Source: Idiomarina aminovorans
GTDB taxonomy: Bacteria > Pseudomonadota > Gammaproteobacteria > Enterobacterales > Alteromonadaceae
Reading direction: 5' to 3'
DNA length: 64,000 bases
NCBI RefSeq assembly: GCF_023155095.1
Contig: NZ_JAKNDA010000002.1
Span: 310,001-374,000, forward strand
The position numbers were made by a program, and so were the translations under genes. The notes beneath the pieces are model-generated. The model saw only the letters and a list, made by a program, of their open reading frames with translations, ran no database searches and was not told the DNA's origin. This document shows positions 16,090 to 25,434 of this stretch, one piece after another. How positions within the stretch are numbered: the first letter of the stretch is position 1; each line of letters opens with the position of its first letter.

Positions 16090-17787
16090 TTAGACCAAGC
16101 TATCTACTCGTAGTTGTTTGTCCTGAAGTAGGAACATTGTACCATTTCGGTGCTCTTTAATGCGCAGACTTTTTTCTTTGAAAATAAACAAAACGCCCGG
16201 GAACACCTCTTTACTGACCATAGTACGCAGTACTGGGTGGTTTTCAAAAGCGTCCAATACAGAGTCAATACTAAGGCGGGTTGAGGCTATACGATCTTTT
16301 AGCTTTCGCAGTTCGCCTTTAAGCTTGGTCTGGTACTCAAGTTTCTTCGGGCCGTCTTCCAGCGTTGCGCACTTTTCCAGTCCTTGTTGTACGGTTTTTG
16401 CCCGCGCCATCGTTTTGGAAAGTAACCCGCGCATATTGTTTAAATGTTCCAGTGATTGCGGGTCGATCGGTGGCAATGACCAATAGATTCGTGTCTTGGT
16501 GCCGGCCAGAGCGCCTAACTGACCACAGTAAATATGGTCACAGGTTTCAATGGTGCCGCCGATGAGTTTACCGCGGGCGTTACGGCCATCACCGCCAATG
16601 GCTACGGGTCCGTTGGTTATCACATGACAGTGTGTCAGTTGCTTGTCGGTGTGTACGCTATTTTGCGCATCCAGATACGAATACTGTGCGTAGGCGCACC
16701 AGATAGAGCCACCGGCAACAAGTTTGGTAGAAACCTCCGGTATCCAGTCGTCGGCATCTTCGTTATTATCGCCGGAGTTAAGCAAGTGCCCAATACAGCC
16801 CTTACGAACGGTAATGTTACCGTCGGCGTGCAGCTCCGCAGAGTCTACATATCCGCCTACGGTAATATCGCCCGAGCAAGTAATTTTCATGCCCTCACTA
16901 ACATTGCCGCTGACAATGACACTGCCTTTAAATTTTACGTGGCCGGTTGAAATATCCACATTGTTTAACTGCATTACATCGTCAACTTGCACGCTGCTGT
17001 CGTTAAAGCTGGGCATGCCGGTTCGGTCAGCGACAATCATGTTAGCATCAGTTTTGCTAATGCAAGTCCCTTCGCCTGGCTTCAATTCGCGGTTTTCACC
17101 GTCCACGGCTCCCAGCTCCTGGCCAAAGACAGTAAACCCGGAGCGACCCTTGCTGGGAGGGACTTTCTGCAGTAAAGGCTGATTCGGGTCGACCGTGATC
17201 TGGGCGCCTAAATCGCGCATATCCGCAGTACCATCATCGCGTAACTGAGGCCGAAGAACGCGTTTGCGGGCGTCCTCGGCCAGTGGCTTAAACTTAGCAT
17301 TGCTGCCGTTAATGGGGTGTTTACCTTTGGCTACCGTTACCGACAGCTCGGCACCTGGCGGCGCCTCGTTGGTGTGCTCCACTAAAGCATCAATAGCCTT
17401 ACGCTGGATGCCGGAGGTCACCATCTTTTCCTTTAGTTTCGCAATAATGACTTCTTGCGTGAGCGCTTTCCCGCCATAGCCAACAATTGCGCTGACCGTG
17501 GCTATCATGTCGTCGTCACTCACTTGTAAATTGAGGTCGGCATCAAAAATTTCAGCAATAGTTACCTGAAAAGGAATGCTGCTAGTGGAATCTTTACTGT
17601 AGTGTTGGGCGTATTTTGCGGCGGTTTGAGCCATCATTTGAGGATCTAACAGTTTTGCAGCCGAAAGATCAGAAGCCTGCCAGGCTTTCTGTAATTGCTC
17701 TGCTTTGACTTCTGAGGGAGACGTTCCCGCATCAATAATAATGTAAACGTCTCTTTCAGAAACCCGGAAATTGACCGGACTGGACAT
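16090..17787 (-). CDS. FapA/DUF342 family protein
   Basis: A 565-residue cytoplasmic protein of the DUF342 (FapA) family. The N-terminal domain contains NGSNAKFKPLAEDARKR and PLLQKVPPSKGRSGFTVFGQEL; the middle has a repetitive beta-helix region (residues about 280-400) with repeated hydrophobic-glycine strands such as KFKGSVIVSGNVSEGMKI and GDITVGGYVDSAEL. The C-terminal third is a coiled coil. The role is not established; relatives have been linked to surface sensing and c-di-GMP behaviours. It is near Hpt and other signalling genes. Confidence 0.85.
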   Translation of the reverse strand: MSSPVNFRVSERDVYIIIDAGTSPSEVKAEQLQKAWQASDLSAAKLLDPQMMAQTAAKYAQHYSKDSTSSIPFQVTIAEIFDADLNLQVSDDDMIATVSAIVGYGGKALTQEVIIAKLKEKMVTSGIQRKAIDALVEHTNEAPPGAELSVTVAKGKHPINGSNAKFKPLAEDARKRVLRPQLRDDGTADMRDLGAQITVDPNQPLLQKVPPSKGRSGFTVFGQELGAVDGENRELKPGEGTCISKTDANMIVADRTGMPSFNDSSVQVDDVMQLNNVDISTGHVKFKGSVIVSGNVSEGMKITCSGDITVGGYVDSAELHADGNITVRKGCIGHLLNSGDNNEDADDWIPEVSTKLVAGGSIWCAYAQYSYLDAQNSVHTDKQLTHCHVITNGPVAIGGDGRNARGKLIGGTIETCDHIYCGQLGALAGTKTRIYWSLPPIDPQSLEHLNNMRGLLSKTMARAKTVQQGLEKCATLEDGPKKLEYQTKLKGELRKLKDRIASTRLSIDSVLDAFENHPVLRTMVSKEVFPGVLFIFKEKSLRIKEHRNGTMFLLQDKQLRVDSLV

Positions 17788-17849
17788 AAGGTGCCTATTT
17801 TCCGACTGTTGTTATCATTTATTTTAACGAATATTAAGCACTTTTCGTA

Positions 17850-18212
17850 TTAATTTGAATCGTTGACTACAGATTCGTTGCAGTAGTTTTCAATTTTTTC
17901 GTTGACCATTTTCAAATGTGCATTAACTTGTCTGATAGCTTCTTCACGCTGCTGTCGGTTATGCTGTTGCCAGTCCTTGAAAAGTTGCGCCGCTCGGTGA
18001 CTTAAGCCAGAAGCTCCAATGGTTGCACTTAAACTTTTCAACGTGTGCAACTGCAGACGCGCATTTTCAACATCATTCAATAATAATTCGTTGTTAAGTA
18101 AGCCACTGAACTGGTCAAGATAACAGTTCAGTACTTGCCGGTACAGCTCTTGTTGCCCATCACAATGACGTAATCCCTGGTTAAAATCAATCTTTGCTAA
18201 ATTACTGCTCAT
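17850..18212 (-). CDS. Hpt-domain protein, second copy
   Basis: A 120-residue phosphotransfer domain. The active histidine is in ARLQLHTLKSLSATIGASGLS (HTLKS, about residue 52). The start MSSNLAKIDF at 18212 is chosen because upstream codons in this frame only overlap the preceding gene. It overlaps the end of the deacylase-like gene by 11 bases, so it was coupled to it. It is distinct in sequence from the HptA-like protein at 12.2 kb. Its partner kinase and regulator are not visible nearby. Confidence 0.8.
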   Translation of the reverse strand: MSSNLAKIDFNQGLRHCDGQQELYRQVLNCYLDQFSGLLNNELLLNDVENARLQLHTLKSLSATIGASGLSHRAAQLFKDWQQHNRQQREEAIRQVNAHLKMVNEKIENYCNESVVNDSN

Positions 18213-19223
18213 AGGGTTTGTTTTCGTATACCTCAGTAAAAGAACCCACACTCTCGGTCGCATCTGACATGGTATCATTATCAAATTGCGCCACATTAAA
18301 TAAGGCTTCGCCTTCATTGGCTACCGGAATATTGCTGCAGCCTATGATAATACCTCGCACAGGCGATTCAACCTCATCACCTTCACCACCATGTGGACTC
18401 ACGCTTAACGCTAATACTTGCTGTTTCTGAATGGTTTGACCCAGCTCAACTTTTGGAATGATAGGACCATCCCGTTCTGCCCGAATCCAAGTTGAGCGTC
18501 GCGCAATAACCGGAGTAACACGGCGTCCGCGGCGGCGTCCTTTCATTATTTTTAGATGCTTCATGACGTTCTGTACGCCGGTAACGCCAGCGCCTATCGA
18601 AGCTTCATCAAAACGCAGCGCTTCGCCTGCCTCGTATAAAATTAACGGAATATTCAGTTCGTTAGCTAATGCCCGCAATGAGCCATCGCGTTCTTTAGAA
18701 TGCAGAATAACCGGGGTGCTAAAGGCTTTAGCCATGGACAGCGCCTGCTCGTTTTCAACATCTACCCGAATTTGCGGCAAATTACTGCGGTTAATGGCAC
18801 CGGTGTGTAAGTCCACAATGTGAGTCGACCTTTTAACCAGCTCCTTACTGAATAAGTACGCCATACGGCTGCCCATGGCCCCGCGTTCGGAACCGGGGAA
18901 GCAGCGGTTTAAATCGCGTCGGTCGGGCAGGTAGCGCGACTGCTGAATAAAACCAAATAAATTGACAATAGGCACGACGACCAGTGTGCCGCTGAGCGTG
19001 CGCGCATCAATGGTGTTAATAAGGCGTCGGCAACTTCAATGCCATTCAGTTCATCGCCATGAATGGCGGCGCTGACCAGTAATACCGGGCCGGGCTTAAT
19101 GCCATAAAACACATCAATCCGTAAATCCAGCGGTGCGTCGTTGTATAAACGCAGCGCGGGCAGGGTAATGTGCTGGTGTGACCCCGGTTCTACGCATTGC
19201 CCCGCAATTTCAAAACGTTTCAT
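18202..19223 (-). pseudogene. Succinylglutamate desuccinylase/aspartoacylase-family gene, frameshifted
   Basis: Zinc-dependent deacylase family, about 340 codons if intact. The N-terminal part from MKRFEIAG (start 19223) carries the zinc motif SAAIHGDELNGIE. The C-terminal part carries VVPIVNLFGFIQQSRYLPDR, DLNRCFPGSE and DLHTGAINR. The two are in different frames: the join falls near 19015-19030, where one missing base would restore reading through ALINTIDARTLSGTLVVVP. The metal ligands (HxxE and DLH) are therefore split between two frames. It follows rimK by one base and is usually its operon partner. A sequencing error is the main alternative. Confidence 0.82.
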
Positions 19224-19224
19224 T

Positions 19225-19971
19225 TTAGCCGCGTCCTTTGGTGCGCGTTTTGTGCGCTTTGGCATTGTTTTCCAGAAAACTGATAATTTGTGACGCGACG
19301 TCTTTATTGGTCGCTTGCTCAATGCCTTCCAGCCCCGGCGATGAGTTAACTTCCATCACTAATGGCCCATGGTTAGAGCGCAGAATATCCACACCTGCGA
19401 CATTCAGACCCATGGTTTTAGCCGCTTTAACGGCCGTTGCCCGCTCTGCCGGCGTGAGTTTTACCAGAGCTGCACTGCCGCCTCGGTGCAGGTTTGAGCG
19501 AAACTCTCCTTCTTTGGCCTGACGTTTCATGGCAGCAATGACTTTATCGCCAATAACCAAACAGCGAATATCAGCACCACCGGCTTCTTTAATATATTCC
19601 TGTACCATAAAATGCGACTTCAGACCCATAAAGGCTTCTATGACACTCTCTGCCGCCTGACGCGTTTCAGCTAAAACCACACCAATACCCTGGGTGCCTT
19701 CCAGCAGTTTAATCACCAGTGGCGCACCGCCGACCATATCAATTAAGTCAGGAATATCCTGTGGCTGGCTGGCAAATCCGGTGATGGGCAGGCCGATACC
19801 TTTGCGCGATAACAGCTGCAGTGAGCGTAATTTGTCACGACTACGGGAAATAGCAACCGATTCATTCAGTGGGTAACTGCCAATCATCTCAAACTGACGT
19901 AAAACAGCGGTGCCGTAAAAGGTTATCGATGCGCCAATACGAGGGATTACGCAATCGTAAGCCGGTAATTC
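19225..19971 (-). pseudogene. rimK: RimK-like ATP-grasp ligase, N-terminally truncated
   Basis: RimK adds glutamates to the tail of ribosomal protein S6. The preserved part runs from [19 protein letters not shown] through [23 protein letters not shown], the ATP-grasp segment [36 protein letters not shown] and [17 protein letters not shown], about 248 codons against about 300 expected. The first 55 or so residues (the KIAILSR-type pre-ATP-grasp domain) are missing. No ATG, GTG or TTG opens the frame before M at 19887, and a stop codon stands upstream in frame. The homology begins exactly where the neighbouring protease fragment stops, so a deletion is likely. Confidence 0.82.
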
Positions 19972-19972
19972 C

Positions 19973-20263
19973 TTACTTACCCAGTTGTAACCGTGTTTGG
20001 ATCACATAGCGGGTTTCCGTGTGGCCGCCGGAGTCGGTTACTTCGCGTTTATCAAAAACCGGTGCTTCGCATATCTGCTCGCGCCGCGAACCCTGCTCCG
20101 GGTGCATAAAAATACGCAACCATTGTTGACCATTGCGTTCAAAAGGCTCAAGTTTGAAGGCATGTAAACAGGACGTTTTAGCTCCTGTATCTATTTTCAT
20201 GTGAATAGGGTCAATATTGAGTTCAGGAAGTGCTCCCCATTCTTGCCAACCAATCGTTGTCAT
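19973..20263 (-). pseudogene. RimK-associated retropepsin-like (DUF785) protein, C-terminally truncated
   Basis: A 96-residue remnant of the small ATP-dependent zinc protease-like (retropepsin-like) family that commonly precedes rimK. Present: TIGWQEWGALPEL, the catalytic-type KIDTGAKTSCLHAF, ICEAPVFDKREVTDSGGH and [11 protein letters not shown]. Absent: the last 40-45 residues that normally hold the LTDRDSMxFRMLLGR motif. The stop codon lies at the deletion junction with the rimK fragment. The fold is probably incomplete. Confidence 0.8.
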
Positions 20264-20332
20264 TGTCTTACCTTGTTACCAATCTTCAATCTTTAATCTT
20301 TAATACAGTATTTTAGTCAAAACGCAATTTTT

Positions 20333-20351
20333 ATTGATCGATCGGATCAAT
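20333..20351. promoter_or_regulatory. Palindrome upstream of the EAL gene
   Basis: ATTGATC-GATCG-GATCAAT, 7-bp perfect arms with three overlapping GATC sites, 72 bases before the EAL start. It could be an operator for that gene or for the divergent protease remnant. GATC density also makes it a possible Dam-sensitive site. No regulator is assigned. Confidence 0.5.
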
Positions 20352-20422
20352 TTTCACGTTTCTTTTGATATCTGCTAATGTTGATTGGATACTAAATTAC
20401 GTGACTTTACTAAGGATGGCTT

Positions 20423-21157
20423 ATGTCTGCATGCCTAACCTGCAACTGCCGGCAACCTCTGGGGTTTGGCATAAAAATGGCTTTTCAGCCCATTGTCGAT
20501 ATTTCCAGTCAAAGCGTATTTGCCTACGAGGCTCTGGTGCGCGGCGAAAACGGCGAAGGTGCCGGACAAGTACTGGGGCAAGTGACGGGAAAGAATAAGT
20601 ATACGTTTGACCAAACTTGTCGGGTCAAGGCTATAGAAACGGCATCGCGTATTAATATACCGGGCGATTTAAGCATCAACTTTATGCCTAACGCAATTTA
20701 CGAACCGGAAACCTGTTTAGCAACAACGCTGGAAACGGCAAAAACAACCAACTTTGATCGTAACAAGATCATTTTTGAAGTGACCGAACAGGAGCAAGTG
20801 GTGAGCCAAGAGTTTTTGGTTGAAGTGTTTGAAGCCTACCGCAAAGAAGGTTTCAGAACCGCTATTGACGACTTCGGTTCCGGTTATGCCGGGTTAAACT
20901 TACTGTCTGACTTTCAGCCCGATATTTTAAAAATTGATATGAAGCTTATTCGCGATATTTATCAGAGCAAAGTGAAGCAAACTCTGGTTCGCTCCATTCA
21001 GCAAATTAGCGAAGAGCTGGGCATTCAGTTAATTGCCGAAGGCATAGAAACCGAAGAAGAATACAAATACCTGCGCGACAATGGTATGACTCTGATGCAG
21101 GGCTATTACTTTCAAAAACCTCTGTTGGAAGCCATTCAGCACGTTAATTTCCCGTAA
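20423..21157 (+). CDS. EAL-domain cyclic di-GMP phosphodiesterase
   Basis: A 244-residue single-domain EAL protein that would hydrolyse c-di-GMP to pGpG. All usual active-site marks are present: EALVRG (the EAL motif, residues about 40-45), SINFMPNA, FEVTEQE, IDDFGSGYAGLNLL, LKIDMKLI, IAEGIET and QGYYFQKP. The N-terminus MSACLTCNCRQP has three cysteines in CLTCNC, which might bind a metal or respond to redox. There are no sensory or GGDEF domains. Confidence 0.93.
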   Translation: MSACLTCNCRQPLGFGIKMAFQPIVDISSQSVFAYEALVRGENGEGAGQVLGQVTGKNKYTFDQTCRVKAIETASRINIPGDLSINFMPNAIYEPETCLATTLETAKTTNFDRNKIIFEVTEQEQVVSQEFLVEVFEAYRKEGFRTAIDDFGSGYAGLNLLSDFQPDILKIDMKLIRDIYQSKVKQTLVRSIQQISEELGIQLIAEGIETEEEYKYLRDNGMTLMQGYYFQKPLLEAIQHVNFP

Positions 21158-21167
21158 TGTGGTGTTT

Positions 21168-21193
21168 GTTGCCTGACATTCATGTCAGGCAAC
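21168..21193. terminator. Hairpin between convergent EAL and DUF2982 genes
   Basis: GTTGCCTGACA-TTCA-TGTCAGGCAAC, a perfect 11-bp stem with a four-base loop. It overlaps the last codons of the minus-strand DUF2982 gene and follows the EAL stop by about 10 bases. It may serve both transcripts; there is no strong T run. The stem core CCTGACA resembles the 30-bp dispersed repeat family found elsewhere in the window. Confidence 0.7.
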
Positions 21194-21856
21194 CTCGTTA
21201 CGGCTGGCCTGCAACTTCTGCAAATGTGCTTTAAAATCGTAAATATCGCGGTCCAGAGCACTTTCACTGACATAAAGGTCGTAACCAAGCAGTTCCCTCA
21301 TTTGCTCCATGCGTTTACCAAATACCCCAATCAAGCCTTTATACACTGTACCATTGGGGCTGATATAGCTGTCAGGAATATCAAAGTAAGCGGTGTAATC
21401 CTGGCGATCAGGTGCCTGATGCCGTAACGCCATTGTCAGTAACTGGCGTTGCTCAAAGAGTAGCGCAGACGCCAGACGTGGTGAAATATCATTCAGCACT
21501 TCCTCCACATGATACAAGCGGAATCCTAAATAGGGCGCATCTTCCAGCTCCAGTAGCCGGTTTACCCGGGGAACATCGTAACGAATAATATTTTCCCAAC
21601 GAATATTCCACTGCCCACGACGGTGTAAATAGCGAATGCCTTCAGGCGTTATCACCAGTGATATAGGGGGCTCTATAATTTTTCCTATGCCCAGCAACAT
21701 CAAAATACCCGATGCAGCGCCGAGTATCACCGACAGGCCAACTGGAATGTCATCGCGAATTAAATGCAAAAACACCAACAACGCAAATAGCAGTACCGCT
21801 AATCCACAAAAGGTGAGTGCATTGCGCTTAGCGTGTGGGGTCACATTAAATTGCAT
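21185..21856 (-). CDS. DUF2982 membrane protein
   Basis: A 223-residue inner-membrane protein with two transmembrane helices (residues about 13-32 and 38-57), then a cytoplasmic domain with LVITPEGIRYLHRRGQWNIRWENI. This matches my memory of the DUF2982 family of Alteromonadales. No catalytic motif is visible. It shares the strand of mutH, 18 bases downstream of it, so it is probably co-transcribed. Confidence 0.75.
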   Translation of the reverse strand: MQFNVTPHAKRNALTFCGLAVLLFALLVFLHLIRDDIPVGLSVILGAASGILMLLGIGKIIEPPISLVITPEGIRYLHRRGQWNIRWENIIRYDVPRVNRLLELEDAPYLGFRLYHVEEVLNDISPRLASALLFEQRQLLTMALRHQAPDRQDYTAYFDIPDSYISPNGTVYKGLIGVFGKRMEQMRELLGYDLYVSESALDRDIYDFKAHLQKLQASRNEVA

Positions 21857-21874
21857 AATTTCTCCTGTGGTTTA

Positions 21875-22549
21875 TTACGCAAACATGCGCTGTAATATTC
21901 CGCGGGTAAAGTCTTTCTTCAAATAAAACCCGCGTGGGCGTACTTCAATAGTGGTCCCATCCGGGCCTATAGCCTCGGTTAACGCCGAACCATCGGCTGC
22001 CTTAGGCCTAATTTGCATGGCTTCCCCCTGGCGTGCGGTAATATTTTCAACCTGACCCAATGCAATGCGGTCCATATGTTCTTCCCAGTCACTGCGCAGC
22101 CCTGCTTCTTCCTCGGCGCTGGGTACCCATAAAAAAGCACTGCCGACTACGCGCTCTGCCAAAGGCACCTCGCGGCGACCATCAATGGGCAGCCATAACA
22201 CTTGCTGCAACTTATTTCGTACGTTAGAAGTTGCCCACTGGACTCCCTGAATATTCATTAATGGCGCGGTACAGACAAAAGTGGTTTCAAGCGGCTCGCC
22301 GGCAGGCGTTACCGGCAAGGTTTTCAGCTCTACGCCTAATTCAGGAAAGTCCTGCGTAGGCTTGGACCCCGCAGTAGCACCAAGCTGTAGCTCCAGTAGC
22401 TGGCCCACCCAACCCTTATCGCGCCGCAAATCTTCAGGGACTTGTAAACCGGATTCTGCAGCCAGCTGTGCAAACGAACGGCCGGCTAAAGCGGCTGCTC
22501 GCTGAAACAATGCTTCGATGGATTGTGGGCGTTGTGGCTTGTCGGTCAT
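21875..22549 (-). CDS. mutH: DNA mismatch repair endonuclease MutH
   Basis: Nicks the unmethylated strand at hemimethylated GATC sites when called by MutS and MutL. The 224 residues carry the restriction-enzyme-like core: E in [19 protein letters not shown] and ELK in [13 protein letters not shown], matching the MutH active site (D-x(n)-E-x-K). The presence of MutH implies Dam methylation in this organism. It is divergent from rppH, a conserved arrangement in gammaproteobacteria. Confidence 0.95.
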   Translation of the reverse strand: MTDKPQRPQSIEALFQRAAALAGRSFAQLAAESGLQVPEDLRRDKGWVGQLLELQLGATAGSKPTQDFPELGVELKTLPVTPAGEPLETTFVCTAPLMNIQGVQWATSNVRNKLQQVLWLPIDGRREVPLAERVVGSAFLWVPSAEEEAGLRSDWEEHMDRIALGQVENITARQGEAMQIRPKAADGSALTEAIGPDGTTIEVRPRGFYLKKDFTRGILQRMFA

Positions 22550-22643
22550 GGTTTAAATCTTCGTAAATAGTGAATCAGCATTTGCCCGCAACGGGGCTTT
22601 ATGGAAGAATCCACTATAACAGAGAATAATTGAGGATGCTCGC

Positions 22644-23156
22644 GTGATAGATGCAGAAGGGTTCCGGGCAAACGTAGGAATCGTCATCTGTAACGGGCAT
22701 GGGCAGGTATTTTGGGCTCGTCGAATTAACCAGCAGAGCTGGCAGTTTCCGCAAGGCGGCATTCACGAAGGCGAGACCCCTGAACAGGCGATGTACCGCG
22801 AACTCTACGAAGAGGTTGGGTTAAAGCCAGAGCAGGTTGAAATTCTGTACACCAGCCGTCAGTGGTTGCGTTATCGCTTACCTAAGCGCTTAATTCGACG
22901 TGAACAGCGGCCCATGTGTGTTGGACAAAAGCAAAAGTGGTTTTTGTTACGGCTTAAATGTTGTGAAGAAGACGTAGATGTATTGCATTCAGGTCATCCT
23001 GAGTTTGACGGCTGGCGCTGGGTCAGTTACTGGTATCCGGTGCGACAGGTTGTATCCTTCAAACGCGATGTTTACCGTCGGGTGATGAAAGAGTTTGCCT
23101 CACAGGCTTTGCCATTTCGTAATTCGGGAGGGCGTCAGCACAGGCGCAGACGATAA
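22644..23156 (+). CDS. rppH: RNA pyrophosphohydrolase RppH
   Basis: Removes pyrophosphate from the 5' end of primary transcripts, which starts RNase E-dependent decay. It is a 170-residue Nudix protein with N-terminal [21 protein letters not shown] and Nudix box [23 protein letters not shown] (residues about 37-59). The start is GTG at 22644 with TGAGGATG just upstream. Two bases separate it from ptsP, as in relatives. Confidence 0.95.
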   Translation: MIDAEGFRANVGIVICNGHGQVFWARRINQQSWQFPQGGIHEGETPEQAMYRELYEEVGLKPEQVEILYTSRQWLRYRLPKRLIRREQRPMCVGQKQKWFLLRLKCCEEDVDVLHSGHPEFDGWRWVSYWYPVRQVVSFKRDVYRRVMKEFASQALPFRNSGGRQHRRRR

Positions 23157-23158
23157 AC

Positions 23159-25432
23159 ATGATGCTGGTTACACTGCAACGGATAGTAGAGGGCGTAAAC
23201 AAAGCACCTGATTTTAACATGGCTTTAAGCACCATGGTGGGACAGGTGCGCGACGCCTTAGAAACTGACAGTTGCAGCGTATTTTTGGCCGATAACGACC
23301 AAAAGCAGTTTGTGATGGCCGCCAGCGATGGGCTGCGTGCTGAAGACGGGAACCCGGTCCGGGTGGACTTTGGCGAAGGTATCATCAGTTTAGCGGCGCA
23401 GCGTGAAGAGCCGTTAAACATTGCCGATGCCAGCAGACATCCCTCCAATAAAAAGCTCAGTGACACTAACGAAAGCATTTACCGGGGCTTGTTGGCCGCA
23501 CCTATTATCCACCGCCGTAAAGTGCTGGGTATTGTGGTTGTTCACCAGAGTGTTGCGCGCCATTTCAGTCGCGAAGAAGAAGCTTTTATTGTTACGCTGG
23601 CGGCGCAGCTGGCAGCGGTTATCGCGCACGCCGACGCCAAAGGTTTACTGGCCAGTGAACATTCCCCCTGGATACACAGCTTGCGGGGGCTGCCCGGTTC
23701 ACCGGGTGTTGCCATCGGTGAAGCCTATGTTTCAAGGCCGGAAGCGCGTTTAGATGAAGTGATACCGCGTCGCTCGGACAAACCCATTCACGAAATTCGC
23801 AAATTCCGTCAGGCAGTTGGTCGCACTCGTGCCGACTTAAAAGAGCTGTCTAAGCGTATGAGCGGGCAGGTACCGGACGATACCCTGGCTATTTTTGATG
23901 TCTACCAGGGCATGCTGGATGCCGCCAGTATGGGCGATGCCGTCGAGAACATGATAAAAGACGGCTGGCGTGCGCAAACCGCATTAAAGTATGTGGTGGA
24001 GCAGTTTGTCGCTCAGTTTGAAGCGCTCGAAGACTCTTATTTGCAAGAGCGTGCAACCGATGTTCGTGACATCGGCCAGCGGGTTCTTATGCACTTACAA
24101 AACCGGCAGCGCAGACGTAAACCCTGGCCGGAACATTTTATTTTGATAGCGGATGAAGTCACGGCGTCTATGCTGGCAGAGCTGCCGCACGAACAAATTG
24201 CCGGTATCATTTCGCTCAACGGTTCCAGTAATTCGCACGCGGCTATTATGGCACGCAGCATGAACATTCCGGCGGTACTGGGTGTTGATGACATTGAACT
24301 GCATTTTTTCTCCGATAAGTTGCTGGCGGTTGATGGTTACACCGGTGAAATCTATGTGGACCCGCCAGCTCAGGTGCTGGCCCAGTTTCACCAGCTGGCG
24401 GAAGAAGAAGAAGAGCTGCGTGACATCGTTGTCGGACACAGTCATTTGCCGGCAGAAACGCAAGACGGTGAGCGTATTAGTCTGCATCTGAACCTGGGGC
24501 TCGACGTTAAGCACGACTACTTGAAAAGCCTGAATATAGACGGCGTGGGTCTGTATCGTTCAGAAATTCCGTTTATGATGCGCGACCAGTTGCCCACCGA
24601 AGACGAACAAACCGAAATGTATCAGGAAGTACTGGAACAGTTTCCTGATCAGCCGGTGGTCATGCGCACGCTGGATGTCGGCGGTGACAAACCTCTGCCG
24701 TACTTTCTGTTGAAAGAAGACAACCCTTTTCTGGGCTGGCGCGGTATACGTTTAACCCTGGACCACCCAGAAATTTTCCTGATTCAAATGCGCGCTATGC
24801 TGCGGGCCAGTATTGGCAGAAGCAACCTGCGCATTTTGCTGCCGATGATCACCAGTACCAGCGAGGTAGACGAAGCGTCCCGGCTTATTAAACAAGCGTA
24901 TTTCGAGGTGGCCGAAGAGCAGGGGTGTGAAGTGGGGGTTAATCTGTTTCAGCCGCAGCTGGGGGTAATGATAGAAGTGCCGGCCGCCATTTATCAATTG
25001 TCGGCTATGGCGAATAAAGTCGACTTTTTCTCGGTGGGCAGTAACGACCTCACACAGTATTTACTGGCGGTGGACAGGAACAACCGGCGGGTTGCCAGCT
25101 TGTACGACGCCTATCACCCGGCTGTACTTGCCAGCCTCGATGAAATTGCCCGACGCTGTGAAGAAATTGGCAAACCTGTGAGTGTCTGTGGCGAGTTGGC
25201 CGGTGATCCGGGTGGGGCGTTATTACTGGTGGCCATGGGCTACCGGCAACTGAGCATGAACAGTTACAACGTGGATCGGGTACGCTGGATACTGCGTAAT
25301 GTGCGCTCCAGTACGCTGAACGTAATGCTGGCTAAAGCGTTGCAGGCGCGAAACCCCAGCCAAATTCGCAAAATGATAGCCGAGAAGATGGAAAGCATCG
25401 GACTCGGTGGTTTTGTCAGAGCAGGGAAATAA
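23159..25432 (+). CDS. ptsP: PTS(Ntr) enzyme I, PtsP
   Basis: First phosphotransfer protein of the nitrogen PTS, passing phosphate from PEP to NPr. Of 757 residues, an N-terminal GAF domain occupies about 1-160 (SCSVFLADNDQK...GLLAAPIIHRRKVLGIVVVHQ), followed by the EI N-domain starting GLPGSPGVAIGEAYV. The active histidine is in LNGSSNSHAAIMARSM (about residue 360), and the PEP-binding C-domain has GLYRSEIPFM, RTLDVGGDKPLPY, VGSNDLTQYLLAVDRNN and SVCGELAGDP. All are intact. Confidence 0.95.
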   Translation: MMLVTLQRIVEGVNKAPDFNMALSTMVGQVRDALETDSCSVFLADNDQKQFVMAASDGLRAEDGNPVRVDFGEGIISLAAQREEPLNIADASRHPSNKKLSDTNESIYRGLLAAPIIHRRKVLGIVVVHQSVARHFSREEEAFIVTLAAQLAAVIAHADAKGLLASEHSPWIHSLRGLPGSPGVAIGEAYVSRPEARLDEVIPRRSDKPIHEIRKFRQAVGRTRADLKELSKRMSGQVPDDTLAIFDVYQGMLDAASMGDAVENMIKDGWRAQTALKYVVEQFVAQFEALEDSYLQERATDVRDIGQRVLMHLQNRQRRRKPWPEHFILIADEVTASMLAELPHEQIAGIISLNGSSNSHAAIMARSMNIPAVLGVDDIELHFFSDKLLAVDGYTGEIYVDPPAQVLAQFHQLAEEEEELRDIVVGHSHLPAETQDGERISLHLNLGLDVKHDYLKSLNIDGVGLYRSEIPFMMRDQLPTEDEQTEMYQEVLEQFPDQPVVMRTLDVGGDKPLPYFLLKEDNPFLGWRGIRLTLDHPEIFLIQMRAMLRASIGRSNLRILLPMITSTSEVDEASRLIKQAYFEVAEEQGCEVGVNLFQPQLGVMIEVPAAIYQLSAMANKVDFFSVGSNDLTQYLLAVDRNNRRVASLYDAYHPAVLASLDEIARRCEEIGKPVSVCGELAGDPGGALLLVAMGYRQLSMNSYNVDRVRWILRNVRSSTLNVMLAKALQARNPSQIRKMIAEKMESIGLGGFVRAGK

Positions 25433-25434
25433 GC

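Noticed and set aside
18213-18317. 35-residue N-terminal extension of the second Hpt protein
   Set aside because: The extension only overlaps the upstream coding region in another frame.
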